Shown in pieces: positions 27,108 through 35,497 of a DNA stretch of 64,000 nt. The stretch covers positions 2,976,001-3,040,000 of the forward strand of contig CBDDKB010000002.1 in NCBI GenBank assembly GCA_965229935.1. The letters are read 5' to 3'. The notes under the pieces are model-generated. The model searched no databases. It worked only from the letters and a program-made list of their open reading frames with translations, and was not told the DNA's origin. The translations under genes and the position numbers were made by a program. The stretch is from SPJN01 sp965229935 (GTDB lineage: Bacteria; Pseudomonadota; Alphaproteobacteria; SPJN01). Each line of letters starts with the position of its first letter. The first letter of the stretch is position 1.

Positions 27108-28220
27108 ATGAATTTTGACTTTTCTGATGAGCAGAAAATGCTCCGCGATCAGGCCCGCAGCTTTCTGGCGGACAAATGTACCTCCCAGACTGTGCGCACA
27201 ATTCTTGAAGGGGACGAACCCTATGACAAGTCACTTTGGGCAGGCTTTGCCGAAATGGGCTTTTTGGGTGCCGCAATCCCGGAAGAATTTGGCGGGCTGG
27301 GCCTTGGTCATCTTGAACTTTGCGTAATCGCAGAAGAGGTGGGCCGCGTTGTGGCGCCGGTGCCATTCTCAAGCTCTGTCTATCTTGCTACCGAGGCTTT
27401 GTTGGCCGCTGGGTCAGACGCACAAAAATCCACATGGTTGCCGAAACTGGCTGCTGGCGAGGTAATCGGGACTTTCGCCGTTGCCGAAGGGAACAAGCCT
27501 GCCACTGAAAAGAATGTGACCGCCAATTTTGACGGTGCCAATCTGACAGGGACAAAGGTTGCCGTGCCCGATGGCGATATTGCTGATATGGCCATTGTTG
27601 CCGCCAAATCAGCCAAGGGCACTGCGCTTGTGCTGGTTGATCTGAACGGCGCAGGCGTAACCCGCCGCACAGTGCGCACGGTTGATCCGACCCGTTCTTA
27701 TGCAGAGCTGACCTTTGAAGGTGCCCCGGCTGAACTGATCGGTGATGACGGCGAAGGCTGGTCACTTAAGGAACGCATTTTTGATCGCGCTGCAGTACTG
27801 ATGGCCTTTGAACAGGTTGGCGGCTCGCAAGCTGCGCTTGAAATGGCAAAGGAATATGCGCTGGGCCGCATTGCCTTTGGTCGTTCTATCGCCTCATTCC
27901 AGGCGATCAAGCACAAGCTGGCTGACATGTATATCAAGACAGAGCTTGCTCGGTCCAACGCCTATTATGGTGCGTGGGCATTGTCCACCGATGCGCCTGA
28001 GCTGCCCGTAGCTGCAGCCGGTGCCCGTGTTGCTGCCATCGAAGCTTACGGCTTCTCGGCACAGGAAAACATTCAGGCCCATGGCGGTATTGGCTTCACT
28101 TGGGAAGCTGATTGCCATCTGCATTATCGCCGTGCCCGTAATTTGAACTTGGCCCTTGGTTCAGGCCGTGTGTGGAAAGACGCGCTTGTGACGCGTCTTG
28201 AACAACGCAACGCCGCCTAA
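27108..28220 (+). CDS. acyl-CoA dehydrogenase (first of pair)
   Basis: 370 aa from the ATG at 27108, with GGGGAATG in front; an ATG at 27096 is in frame but lies before this site. Marks include MNFDFSDEQKMLRDQARSFL, the helical C-terminal domain with AFGRSIASFQAIKHKLADM and AHGGIGFTWEADCHLHYRRA. It is shorter than the second dehydrogenase and lacks a clear catalytic Glu at the usual place, as is seen in the smaller subunits of heteromeric acyl-CoA dehydrogenases such as those for sterol or CoA-linked substrates. The genes are 25 bases apart and likely act as a complex. Confidence 0.88.
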   Translation: MNFDFSDEQKMLRDQARSFLADKCTSQTVRTILEGDEPYDKSLWAGFAEMGFLGAAIPEEFGGLGLGHLELCVIAEEVGRVVAPVPFSSSVYLATEALLAAGSDAQKSTWLPKLAAGEVIGTFAVAEGNKPATEKNVTANFDGANLTGTKVAVPDGDIADMAIVAAKSAKGTALVLVDLNGAGVTRRTVRTVDPTRSYAELTFEGAPAELIGDDGEGWSLKERIFDRAAVLMAFEQVGGSQAALEMAKEYALGRIAFGRSIASFQAIKHKLADMYIKTELARSNAYYGAWALSTDAPELPVAAAGARVAAIEAYGFSAQENIQAHGGIGFTWEADCHLHYRRARNLNLALGSGRVWKDALVTRLEQRNAA

Positions 28221-28245
28221 GCCAGTATAGAAGGGAGACATCAAA

Positions 28246-29481
28246 ATGGATTTTAACGATACACCAGAAGAAGCAGCCTTCCGCGCCGAAGTGCGTGAAT
28301 GGCTCGACAAAAACGCTGAAAAGAAGACCGACGGCAATACCAATTGGCGTGCCGGTCTTGATGATGCGCAGGCCATGGCAAAGGCAAAGGAATGGCAGGC
28401 AAAACGTGCCGATGCCCGCTTTGCCCAGATCACATGGCCCGAAGAATGGGGTGGTCGTGGCGGTACCCCGATCCAAACCGTGATCTATGGGCAGGAAGAA
28501 AGCAATTATCTTGCACCGCGCGGTTACTTTGAAATCGGTCTTGGCATGTGCATTCCCACCATGATGGCCTATGCCACGCCTGAGCAGAATGCCCGCTTTG
28601 TACAGCCCGCCCTACGGGGTGAGGAGATTTGGTGCCAGCTTTTCTCAGAACCTTCAGCAGGGTCTGACGTTGCGGGCCTGCGGACCAAGGCGGTGCGTGA
28701 TGGTGATGACTGGGTGATCAATGGTCAAAAGGTTTGGACCTCAGGTGCGCATTATTCCGATTATGGGATTTTGCTGACCCGTACCAATCCCGATGTGCCC
28801 AAGCATAAGGGCCTGACCATGTTCTTCCTTGATATGAAGAGCCCGGGTGTCGAATGCCGCCCCATCAAACAAATGTCAGGTGATGCGAACTTTAACGAAG
28901 TGTTCTTTACGGATGTGCGCATTCCCGACAGCCAACGTTTGAGTGATGAGGGGAACGGCTGGAAAGTTGCCCTGACCACATTGATGAATGAACGTCTGGC
29001 GGTTGGCGATGCCTCAGGCCCTGATATTGAAGAGTTGATGGAACTGGCCCGTAACACGGAAAGCGAAACAGGCGGCCCGGTCATCAAGGACATGGATGTG
29101 CGCCAGAAAATCGCTGACTGGTATGTGCAGGGCACCGGCCTGCGTTATACCAAGTTCCGCACCCTGACCGCCCTGTCCAAGGGCCAGACACCGGGGCCAG
29201 AAGCCTCAATCTCAAAGGTTGTGTCAGCCCCGCGTTTGCAGGACCTGACCAGCTTTGCGCTTGAGCTGATGGACCAGTCAGGCGTCCAGATGGACCGTGA
29301 ATTGACGGGTGAAAATATGCAATTCATGGCCTCTAACTTCTGGGCACCTGGCTTGCGTATCGCTGGTGGCACGGATGAAATCCTGCGCAATATCATTGCC
29401 GAACGTGTGCTGGGCCTGCCCGGCGACGTTCGCGTTGATAAGGACGTGGCCTATAAGGACCTGCCCAAAGGCGCAGGCTGA
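28246..29481 (+). CDS. acyl-CoA dehydrogenase (second of pair)
   Basis: 411 aa with MDFNDTPEEAAFRAEVREWL at the start, the FAD-binding LFSEPSAGSDVAGLRTKA, GQKVWTSGAHYSDYGILL and the C-terminal GGTDEILRNIIAERVLGLP. The sequence is the usual partner type of the shorter dehydrogenase encoded just upstream; pairs of this kind in Actinobacteria and Alphaproteobacteria form heterotetramers in side-chain or branched-acid breakdown. Substrate unknown. A terminator follows. Confidence 0.92.
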   Translation: MDFNDTPEEAAFRAEVREWLDKNAEKKTDGNTNWRAGLDDAQAMAKAKEWQAKRADARFAQITWPEEWGGRGGTPIQTVIYGQEESNYLAPRGYFEIGLGMCIPTMMAYATPEQNARFVQPALRGEEIWCQLFSEPSAGSDVAGLRTKAVRDGDDWVINGQKVWTSGAHYSDYGILLTRTNPDVPKHKGLTMFFLDMKSPGVECRPIKQMSGDANFNEVFFTDVRIPDSQRLSDEGNGWKVALTTLMNERLAVGDASGPDIEELMELARNTESETGGPVIKDMDVRQKIADWYVQGTGLRYTKFRTLTALSKGQTPGPEASISKVVSAPRLQDLTSFALELMDQSGVQMDRELTGENMQFMASNFWAPGLRIAGGTDEILRNIIAERVLGLPGDVRVDKDVAYKDLPKGAG

Positions 29482-29507
29482 CCAAGCGCTATATTTCGGA
29501 ATTAGGA

Positions 29508-29535
29508 AAGGCGGTGCTCAGGCATCGCCTTTTTC
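29508..29535 (+). terminator. intrinsic terminator after acyl-CoA dehydrogenases
   Basis: AGGCGGTG at 29509-29516 pairs with CATCGCCT at 29523-29530 (one G-U pair) over a six-base loop, followed by TTTTC. It ends the acyl-CoA dehydrogenase operon. Confidence 0.75.
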
Positions 29536-29587
29536 TATGGCAAACTGCGCACTTCCCCCACCATCAAAAATCCCCTAACCATAGGGG

Positions 29588-30613
29588 ATGGTTGAACAGG
29601 CCGCACATATCACCCCGTTAAGCCGCCGGTTTTCCGTCGCGCCGATGATGGACTGGACGGATCGGCACTGCCGCATGTTTCATCGGCAGATGAGCCGTCA
29701 TGCGCTGCTGTATACTGAGATGGTGACGGCAGATGCAGTGATCCATGGCGATCAGGATCGTTTGTTGGGCTTTGATGATGGGGAGCATCCCATCGCCCTG
29801 CAACTTGGCGGGTCTGAGCCTGACAAGCTGGCCGCCGCTGTCAAAATCGCGCTCACTCACCAGTATGATGAGATCAATCTGAATGTCGGCTGCCCGTCTG
29901 ATCGCGTGCAGTCTGGCAGTTTCGGGGCCTGTCTGATGGCGGAACCTGAACTGGTCGCCGATTGCATTCGCACCATGCGGGACGCAGCAGGCGCAACCCC
30001 CGTCACCGTCAAATGCCGTATCGGCATTGATGATCAAGACGAAGAGACATCGCTGCGGAACTTTGTTGATGTGGTTTCTGAGCGCGGTGGGGCGACCAGC
30101 TTTTCCGTTCATGCGCGCAAGGCGTGGCTAAAGGGGTTGAGCCCCAAGGAAAATCGCGAGGTGCCGCCGCTCAATTACCCGCTGGTCTATACGTTGAAGC
30201 AAGAACGCCCTGATCTTGAGATCGTGATCAATGGTGGTGTGCCCGACCTTGATGAAGCCGAACGCCATCTAGCCCATGTGGATGGGGTGATGCTGGGCCG
30301 CGCTGCCTATCAAACGCCGTGGTGTTTGGCTGATGTTGATCGCCGTATCTTTGGGGCTGAAAATCCAGTGCAGACACCACATCAAGGCATTCGCAATTAC
30401 CTGCCCTATGTTGAGGGGCGCCTCATTGCGGGCGTGCCATTGAAAAGCATGACCCGTCATATGATGGGCCTGTTTGCCGGGGAAAAGGGTGCGCGAGCGT
30501 GGCGGCGTACCCTGTCAGAGGATGCGCATAAGGATGGCGCGGGAACTGAGGTTTTGATGAAGGCACTGGCCTGCGTCAGTGAGGAGCCCTATTTGGAAGG
30601 ACATGCTGCGTGA
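29588..30613 (+). CDS. dusA: tRNA-dihydrouridine synthase A
   Basis: 341 aa FMN enzyme that reduces uridines in the tRNA D-loop. Marks: FSVAPMMDWTDRHCR, LLYTEMVTADAVIHGD, EINLNVGCPSDRVQSG with the catalytic Cys about 19 residues later region GACLM, VKCRIGIDD, and INGGVPDLDEAERHL. DusA rather than DusB or DusC is supported by the DWTDRHCR start and by the total length. Its stop overlaps the GTG of the exporter gene. Confidence 0.94.
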   Translation: MVEQAAHITPLSRRFSVAPMMDWTDRHCRMFHRQMSRHALLYTEMVTADAVIHGDQDRLLGFDDGEHPIALQLGGSEPDKLAAAVKIALTHQYDEINLNVGCPSDRVQSGSFGACLMAEPELVADCIRTMRDAAGATPVTVKCRIGIDDQDEETSLRNFVDVVSERGGATSFSVHARKAWLKGLSPKENREVPPLNYPLVYTLKQERPDLEIVINGGVPDLDEAERHLAHVDGVMLGRAAYQTPWCLADVDRRIFGAENPVQTPHQGIRNYLPYVEGRLIAGVPLKSMTRHMMGLFAGEKGARAWRRTLSEDAHKDGAGTEVLMKALACVSEEPYLEGHAA

Positions 30614-31434
30614 GCGTTGATCTGTTGCTGGAATGGGCCCCCTTTATCCTGACGCTGATCGGGGCGGGGATCTTTGCGGGTATTCTGGCAGGCCTGTTGG
30701 GTGTGGGGGGCGGCATAGTCATCGTGCCCGTGCTCTATCATCTGTTTACCCAGCTTGACCTTGATGCAGCGATCCGCATGCATTTGGCGGTGGGGACCAG
30801 CCTTGCCACGATCATCCCAACGGCAATTTCGTCGGCGCGCAGCCATCACAAAAAACAGGCGGTGGATTTTGACCTGCTGAAAAGTTGGGGCATCGCCATC
30901 GCTATCGGTGTTGTGATCGGCGCAACGCTCGCCGCATTTCTGTCGGGGCAGGCGTTGCAAAGCGTGTTTGGTGTTGTCGCGCTGCTTGTTGCCCTCAACA
31001 TGGCGTTTGGCAAGCAAAGCTGGCGCTTGGGCGATGCCCTGCCGCGGGAACCGGTTCGAGGTCTGCTCGGCGTTATCATTGGCGGCTTTTCATCCATGAT
31101 GGGAATTGGTGGTGGCACGCTGTCTGTGCCGATCATGACGCTTTATAATGTTCCGGTGCATCGTGCTGTTGGCACGGCGTCCGCGATTGGTCTGATCATT
31201 GCTGTGCCCGGCGCGATCAGCTTTATGGTCAGCGGTTGGCATGTCGAAGGCTTGCCGCCATTCAGTTTGGGCTTTGTTTCCATACTGGGTTTTGTGTTGA
31301 TTGTGCCGATGACAATTTTGGCCGCCCCTTGGGGGGCAAGGCTTGCTCACGCCCTACCTGTTGTCTGGTTAAAGCGGGCATTTGCCATATTCCTGTTTTT
31401 GACAGGGGTGCGCATGTTGGGCCTATTCGGCTGA
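30610..31434 (+). CDS. sulfite exporter TauE/SafE family permease
   Basis: 274 aa, GTG start overlapping the dusA stop. About eight membrane segments; the two repeats carry the family signature: GILAGLLGVGGGIVIVPVLY near residue 25 and SSMMGIGGGTLSVPIMTLY near 160. Such proteins move sulfite, sulfoacetate or other organic anions across the inner membrane. No sulfur genes are adjacent. It converges with the moaDE gene, 3' ends overlapping by 12 bases. Confidence 0.9.
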   Translation: MSVDLLLEWAPFILTLIGAGIFAGILAGLLGVGGGIVIVPVLYHLFTQLDLDAAIRMHLAVGTSLATIIPTAISSARSHHKKQAVDFDLLKSWGIAIAIGVVIGATLAAFLSGQALQSVFGVVALLVALNMAFGKQSWRLGDALPREPVRGLLGVIIGGFSSMMGIGGGTLSVPIMTLYNVPVHRAVGTASAIGLIIAVPGAISFMVSGWHVEGLPPFSLGFVSILGFVLIVPMTILAAPWGARLAHALPVVWLKRAFAIFLFLTGVRMLGLFG

Positions 31435-32154
31435 CCAACGATCCTTTGCGCTGTCATCGCTGGTCTTTGCCTCAACCCAATTGGTGGAGCCATCTGCCCG
31501 TTCTTCGCGCTTCCAAAATGGTGCGTCGGTTTTCAGATAATCCATAATGAATTGGGCAGCTTCAAATGCGGCCTGACGGTGGGATGATGTGGCGGCGACC
31601 AACACAATTTGCTCCCCAATTTTTAGCGTCCCAAAGCGGTGGATGATCGTCAGACCCAATAGGGGCCAGCGGTCAAGCGCCTGTTGCCCGATGTCGCGCA
31701 ACGCCCTTTCCGCCATGGATTGATAGTGATCGAGATGAAGCGCAAGAAGTGGCGATGGCCCATCATCCAACCGCACGCGGCCGGAAAAGCACGCGGTTGC
31801 CCCAATTTGCGGATTGTCCTGTTCAAGCAAGCCAAGCTCCGCCGCGATATCGAAATCTTTTGACTGCACGCGGACTGAAAACGGCACCGCACTTTGTCCG
31901 CCTGTCATCGGGGGGAATAGGGCAAGCTCATCCCCGTCTGACAAAACAGTGTCGAGCGGGACGGTTTCTTCGTTGAGTGCGGCGCGGATTTTATCTTGGT
32001 CAGCAAAGGCCGCAGCATAGCCCTCGCTTTGTTTTGCAAGGTGATCGATTAACTGGCTGATCGTTTGCACTTGATCTGGCAGGGTCAGCTTTTCCTCGCC
32101 CTTGCCAATCTTGTCCTTGACCCATGAAAAATACAGCAGCGTCACATCTGCCAT
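31423..32154 (-). CDS. MoaD-MoaE fusion, molybdopterin synthase
   Basis: 243 aa that joins both molybdopterin synthase subunits in one frame. Residues 1-86 are MoaD, beginning VTLLYFSWVKDKIG and ending FPPMTGG; 91-243 are MoaE, with ATACFSGRVR, HRFGTLKIGEQIVLVA, SSHRQAAFEAAQFIMDYLK and PFWKRE. The MoaD double Gly (85-86) is normally the free C-terminus that carries the thiocarboxylate, so the fusion would need cleavage after Gly86. It forms the dithiolene of molybdenum cofactor, needed by MsrP at 47598. It is last in the uvrC-pgsA-moaDE order. Confidence 0.9.
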   Translation of the reverse strand: MADVTLLYFSWVKDKIGKGEEKLTLPDQVQTISQLIDHLAKQSEGYAAAFADQDKIRAALNEETVPLDTVLSDGDELALFPPMTGGQSAVPFSVRVQSKDFDIAAELGLLEQDNPQIGATACFSGRVRLDDGPSPLLALHLDHYQSMAERALRDIGQQALDRWPLLGLTIIHRFGTLKIGEQIVLVAATSSHRQAAFEAAQFIMDYLKTDAPFWKREERADGSTNWVEAKTSDDSAKDRWSAE

Positions 32155-32158
32155 GAGA

Positions 32159-32737
32159 CTATTCCCCGGCGCGAGCGCGGTCAGCGGCGATCACATGGGC
32201 TAGGCCCTGCCGCATATAGCCATAGCCTGTAATAATGGTCAGGATGGCTGCGATCCACAGGCCAATCGTGCCGATTGTCATCAAATGGGGAATGACCGTT
32301 TCACCGGCGGGACCAGACAGCAAGATACCAAGCGCGATCATCTGAACGGTCGTCTTCCATTTGGCGAGCTTTGTCACCGGGACAGAGACGCTTGCGCCCG
32401 CCAGAAATTCCCGCAAGCCTGATACCAGAATCTCACGCGTTAGGATGATAGCGGCGGCGATAACGCTGACGCCGCTAACCAAACCTTCGCCAACCAGCAT
32501 AATCAGCGCAGCGCCCACCAGCAGCTTATCAGCAATCGGGTCCAGCAGCTTGCCAAACTCAGACACTTGATCAAGGCGGCGGGCAAGATAGCCATCAAAA
32601 AAATCAGTGATGGCTGCCGCAGCAAATAAGCCAACGGCAACCCAATATTGCAAATTGCCGGATAGGTAAAAGGCCGCCACAACGCCGGGCACTGCCAGCA
32701 CGCGGAAAATGGTCAATATATTAGGTATCGTGAACAT
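32159..32737 (-). CDS. pgsA: CDP-diacylglycerol-glycerol-3-phosphate 3-phosphatidyltransferase
   Basis: 192 aa from the ATG at 32737 (MFTIPNILTIFRV); an in-frame ATG at 32755 would add MGYDTI. The CDP-alcohol phosphotransferase motif D-G-x2-A-R-x8-G-x3-D-x3-D is seen in DFFDGYLARRLDQVSEFGKL and LDPIADK. Five or six membrane segments. It makes phosphatidylglycerol phosphate, the first committed step to PG and cardiolipin. It is preceded by uvrC 30 bases upstream and followed by moaDE four bases downstream. Confidence 0.92.
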   Translation of the reverse strand: MFTIPNILTIFRVLAVPGVVAAFYLSGNLQYWVAVGLFAAAAITDFFDGYLARRLDQVSEFGKLLDPIADKLLVGAALIMLVGEGLVSGVSVIAAAIILTREILVSGLREFLAGASVSVPVTKLAKWKTTVQMIALGILLSGPAGETVIPHLMTIGTIGLWIAAILTIITGYGYMRQGLAHVIAADRARAGE

Positions 32738-32769
32738 AATAGTGTCATAGCCCAAACAAATGGGTCTGC

Positions 32770-34689
32770 CTAGCCGCGGAAGTGATCATAAATGCGTTGG
32801 GCGACAGTTTCTGAAATCCCGTCAACAGCCTGTAAATCTCGAAGGGAGGCCTGGCCCACAGCCCGCGCTGATCCGAAATGATGCAACAATGCCTTTTTTC
32901 GTTTGGGGCCAATGCCGCCAATCTCATCCAGCGGGTTTTTCAGACGCGCCTTGCCACGTTTTACCCGGTGGGTGCCGATGGCAAACCGGTGTGCCTCGTC
33001 CCTCAGGCGCTGAACATAGTGTAGCAGGGGATCACGCGGCCCAAGGCTGATCGGTTGTGGATTGTTCGGCAGGAACAATCTTTCGCGGCCCGCATTGCGT
33101 TCCTCGCCCTTTGCAACGCCGACAAGGGCGACATCTTCGATCCCCAAATCAGCCAGCACGCGTAGGGCTTCATTCAGTTGGCCTTGTCCGCCATCAATCA
33201 AAACAAGGTCGGGGCGGTCGGCGGCATCGCCAGCCTCCTCAGATTTCATCAATCTGGTAAAGCGGCGGGTCAGCACTTCGCGCATCATGCCGAAATCATC
33301 ACCGGGGCTAAGGGTCTTGTCCTTGATGTTGAAAGTTCTGTAGGCGCGTTTTTCAAAGCCATCGGGGCCAGCAACAATCATTGCGCCGATTTGGTCCGTG
33401 CCGCCTGTGTGGCTGTTGTCATAGACTTCGATCCGTTGCGGCATGGCGGGTAAGTCAAATAAATCTGCCAGCCCTTCAAGCATGGCAATATGGGTTGCGC
33501 TTTCTGCCAAGCGTCTGGCCAGCGCCTCCCGTGCATTGTCTATCGCATGGTTCATAACCGCGCGGCGTTCGCCCCGATGCGGGCGACTGATCCGCACAAC
33601 CCGGTCCGACCGCATAGACAGCGCTTCCCCAATCAGTGCAGCATCGTCAGCCTCATGACTGGTCAGGATCAAACGCGGCGCGGGTTTATTATCATAAAAT
33701 TGGCCAAGGAATGCTGCCAACACAGCTTCGTCGGTTTCGTCCTTGTCGTGACGGGGGAAATAGGCGCGGTTGCCCCAGTTCTGCCCGGCCCGGATGAAAA
33801 AGACCTGAATGCAGATTTGGCCGCCATCACGAGCAAGGGCAACAACATCAGCCTCAGGGATTGAATCGGGGTTGATAGATTCTGTCTCTTGCACATGGGA
33901 CAGGGCACGGATGCGGTCGCGCAAGGCGGCGGCCCGCTCAAACTCCATCGCGGCGGCGGCCTGATCCATTTGTTCCGACAATTGTTTCTTTAATGTGCCC
34001 GCATCGCCTTTTAAAAAACGGCGTGCGTCTTCAACCAGGGCGGCATAACCATCCTGATCGATATAGTCGACGCAAGGGGCGCTGCAGCGCTTGATTTGAT
34101 ACAGCAGGCAAGGTCGCGTGCGTTGGTGAAATACATTGTCAGAGCAGGAGCGCAGTAAAAATGCCTTTTGCAATGTGTTGAGCGTGCGGTTGACTGACTT
34201 GGCAGAGGCGAAGGGGCCAAAATACTCCCCCTTACGGTTTCGCGCGCCCCGATGCTTGACGATCTGCGGGAAATCATGGTCTGAGGCAACCAATATATAA
34301 GGAAAGCTTTTGTCATCCCGCAGGATCACATTGTAACGGGGGCGATGACGCTTGATCAAATTTGATTCAAGCAACAAGGCCTCGGTCTCTGACGCGGTGA
34401 CAATCACCTCCAGCGCCATGGTTTCGCGCACCATATAGGCGATGCGGTTGGTGTGATATCGGCCTTGCGCATAGGCGCTGACCCGTTTGCGCAGGTTTTT
34501 GGCCTTGCCCACATACAGGATTTCGGCGCCCTTGCCGACCATGCGATAAACGCCGGGCCGATTTGGCAATGTTTTCAAGGCCTGCTCAAGCACTGGGATG
34601 CCGATCAGGGCATCATTGCCGCCGTCATTGGCGACATGCAGTCTGTCCCAACGGTCAGCTTCGGCTTCAGGTGCTTTGGAATCGGTCAT
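32770..34689 (-). CDS. uvrC: excinuclease ABC subunit C
   Basis: 639 aa. N-terminal GIY-YIG nuclease: NRPGVYRMVGKGAEILYVG and AKNLRKRVSAYAQG (about 40-75), which makes the 3' incision. UVR motif at about 225-250 (DQAAAAMEFERAAALRDRI) binds UvrB. The RNase H-like nuclease for the 5' cut has EVYDNSHTGG and VLIDGGQGQL. Two helix-hairpin-helix motifs end the protein. It works with UvrB at 37521 in nucleotide excision repair. It heads the uvrC-pgsA-moaDE operon. Confidence 0.96.
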   Translation of the reverse strand: MTDSKAPEAEADRWDRLHVANDGGNDALIGIPVLEQALKTLPNRPGVYRMVGKGAEILYVGKAKNLRKRVSAYAQGRYHTNRIAYMVRETMALEVIVTASETEALLLESNLIKRHRPRYNVILRDDKSFPYILVASDHDFPQIVKHRGARNRKGEYFGPFASAKSVNRTLNTLQKAFLLRSCSDNVFHQRTRPCLLYQIKRCSAPCVDYIDQDGYAALVEDARRFLKGDAGTLKKQLSEQMDQAAAAMEFERAAALRDRIRALSHVQETESINPDSIPEADVVALARDGGQICIQVFFIRAGQNWGNRAYFPRHDKDETDEAVLAAFLGQFYDNKPAPRLILTSHEADDAALIGEALSMRSDRVVRISRPHRGERRAVMNHAIDNAREALARRLAESATHIAMLEGLADLFDLPAMPQRIEVYDNSHTGGTDQIGAMIVAGPDGFEKRAYRTFNIKDKTLSPGDDFGMMREVLTRRFTRLMKSEEAGDAADRPDLVLIDGGQGQLNEALRVLADLGIEDVALVGVAKGEERNAGRERLFLPNNPQPISLGPRDPLLHYVQRLRDEAHRFAIGTHRVKRGKARLKNPLDEIGGIGPKRKKALLHHFGSARAVGQASLRDLQAVDGISETVAQRIYDHFRG

Positions 34690-35076
34690 GACCCATTATG
34701 CCCGCGTCTAAGTGAGCATCGCAATTGTTCAAATTCTGATTGTTCAAGGTTAGATAGCGTATCTCGTCACCGATCTGTCACACTATCCACCGTTTCTGTG
34801 GATAAGTCTGTGTATTGTTCTGTGCCTATTCGATTAGCGGCGCATATTTCTTATGGAATCTTCAAGTTGCACAAAACTTAAGCAAAATCATAAGGCAATG
34901 ATTTTACTTACTTATTTAAAGTCAACACGCGATATATAGATTCTTTTTCTTAATTTTGCAAATTGCAGACAAAAAACCGATCAGACTTATGTTGCTGTGC
35001 ACAAAAACACACTTGGGAGAGGCAAAATAGTCTCAATATTGAAAATAGGTGCGGTTTTTCGGTATCAGAACAGGGG
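34690..35076. other. AT-rich intergenic region upstream of uvrC
   Basis: About 390 bases between the end of folB and the start of uvrC, both on the minus strand, so it should hold the folB terminator and the uvrC promoter. It is clearly AT-richer than its surroundings. A direct repeat of ATTGTTCAA (34724-34732 and 34739-34747) lies just upstream of uvrC. No gene or clear hairpin is seen. Confidence 0.4.
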
Positions 35077-35487
35077 TTAGCGGCGTTTCCGCTCGATTTC
35101 CACACCAACACTGTCTGCTTCTTTGAACGCGGATGGCTTTTCGACACGGACACGAGTGGATTGAACCCGGCCATCAACCAAACAGGCATTGGCAATTTGC
35201 TCTGCCATTGTTTCTACCAGGTTGATATGGCCCTGATCGATGACACGCCGGACGATATTCACAATGCCTTCATAGCACAGCACTGAATCAATCTGGTCGC
35301 CCACAGGTGCCGCATCTTCGGTCACAGTTAAATCGACCGAAACAATGACGGGCTGTTTGACGTTCTGTTCATGGGGGTGAATGCCAATTTCGGCATTCAG
35401 ACGCAAATTATTGACAAAGACATGCCGCAAAGCCTCGTCAGCGCTGGCGAGGCTAAGGGGACGGACTGTTGTCGAGTTACCGGTCAT
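35077..35487 (-). CDS. folB: dihydroneopterin aldolase
   Basis: 136 aa from the ATG at 35487, which has AGGAAA ten bases before it; the frame extends upstream into the SDR gene. Core pattern: VFVNNLRLNAEIGIHPHEQ, QPVIVSVDLTV and NLVETMAEQIANACL with the conserved Glu, and C-terminal RVRVEKPSAF containing the catalytic Lys. It cleaves dihydroneopterin to hydroxymethyl-dihydropterin and glycolaldehyde in folate synthesis. It follows a pteridine-reductase-like gene by 10 bases. Confidence 0.9.
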   Translation of the reverse strand: MTGNSTTVRPLSLASADEALRHVFVNNLRLNAEIGIHPHEQNVKQPVIVSVDLTVTEDAAPVGDQIDSVLCYEGIVNIVRRVIDQGHINLVETMAEQIANACLVDGRVQSTRVRVEKPSAFKEADSVGVEIERKRR

Positions 35488-35497
35488 ATTGCGTTTC

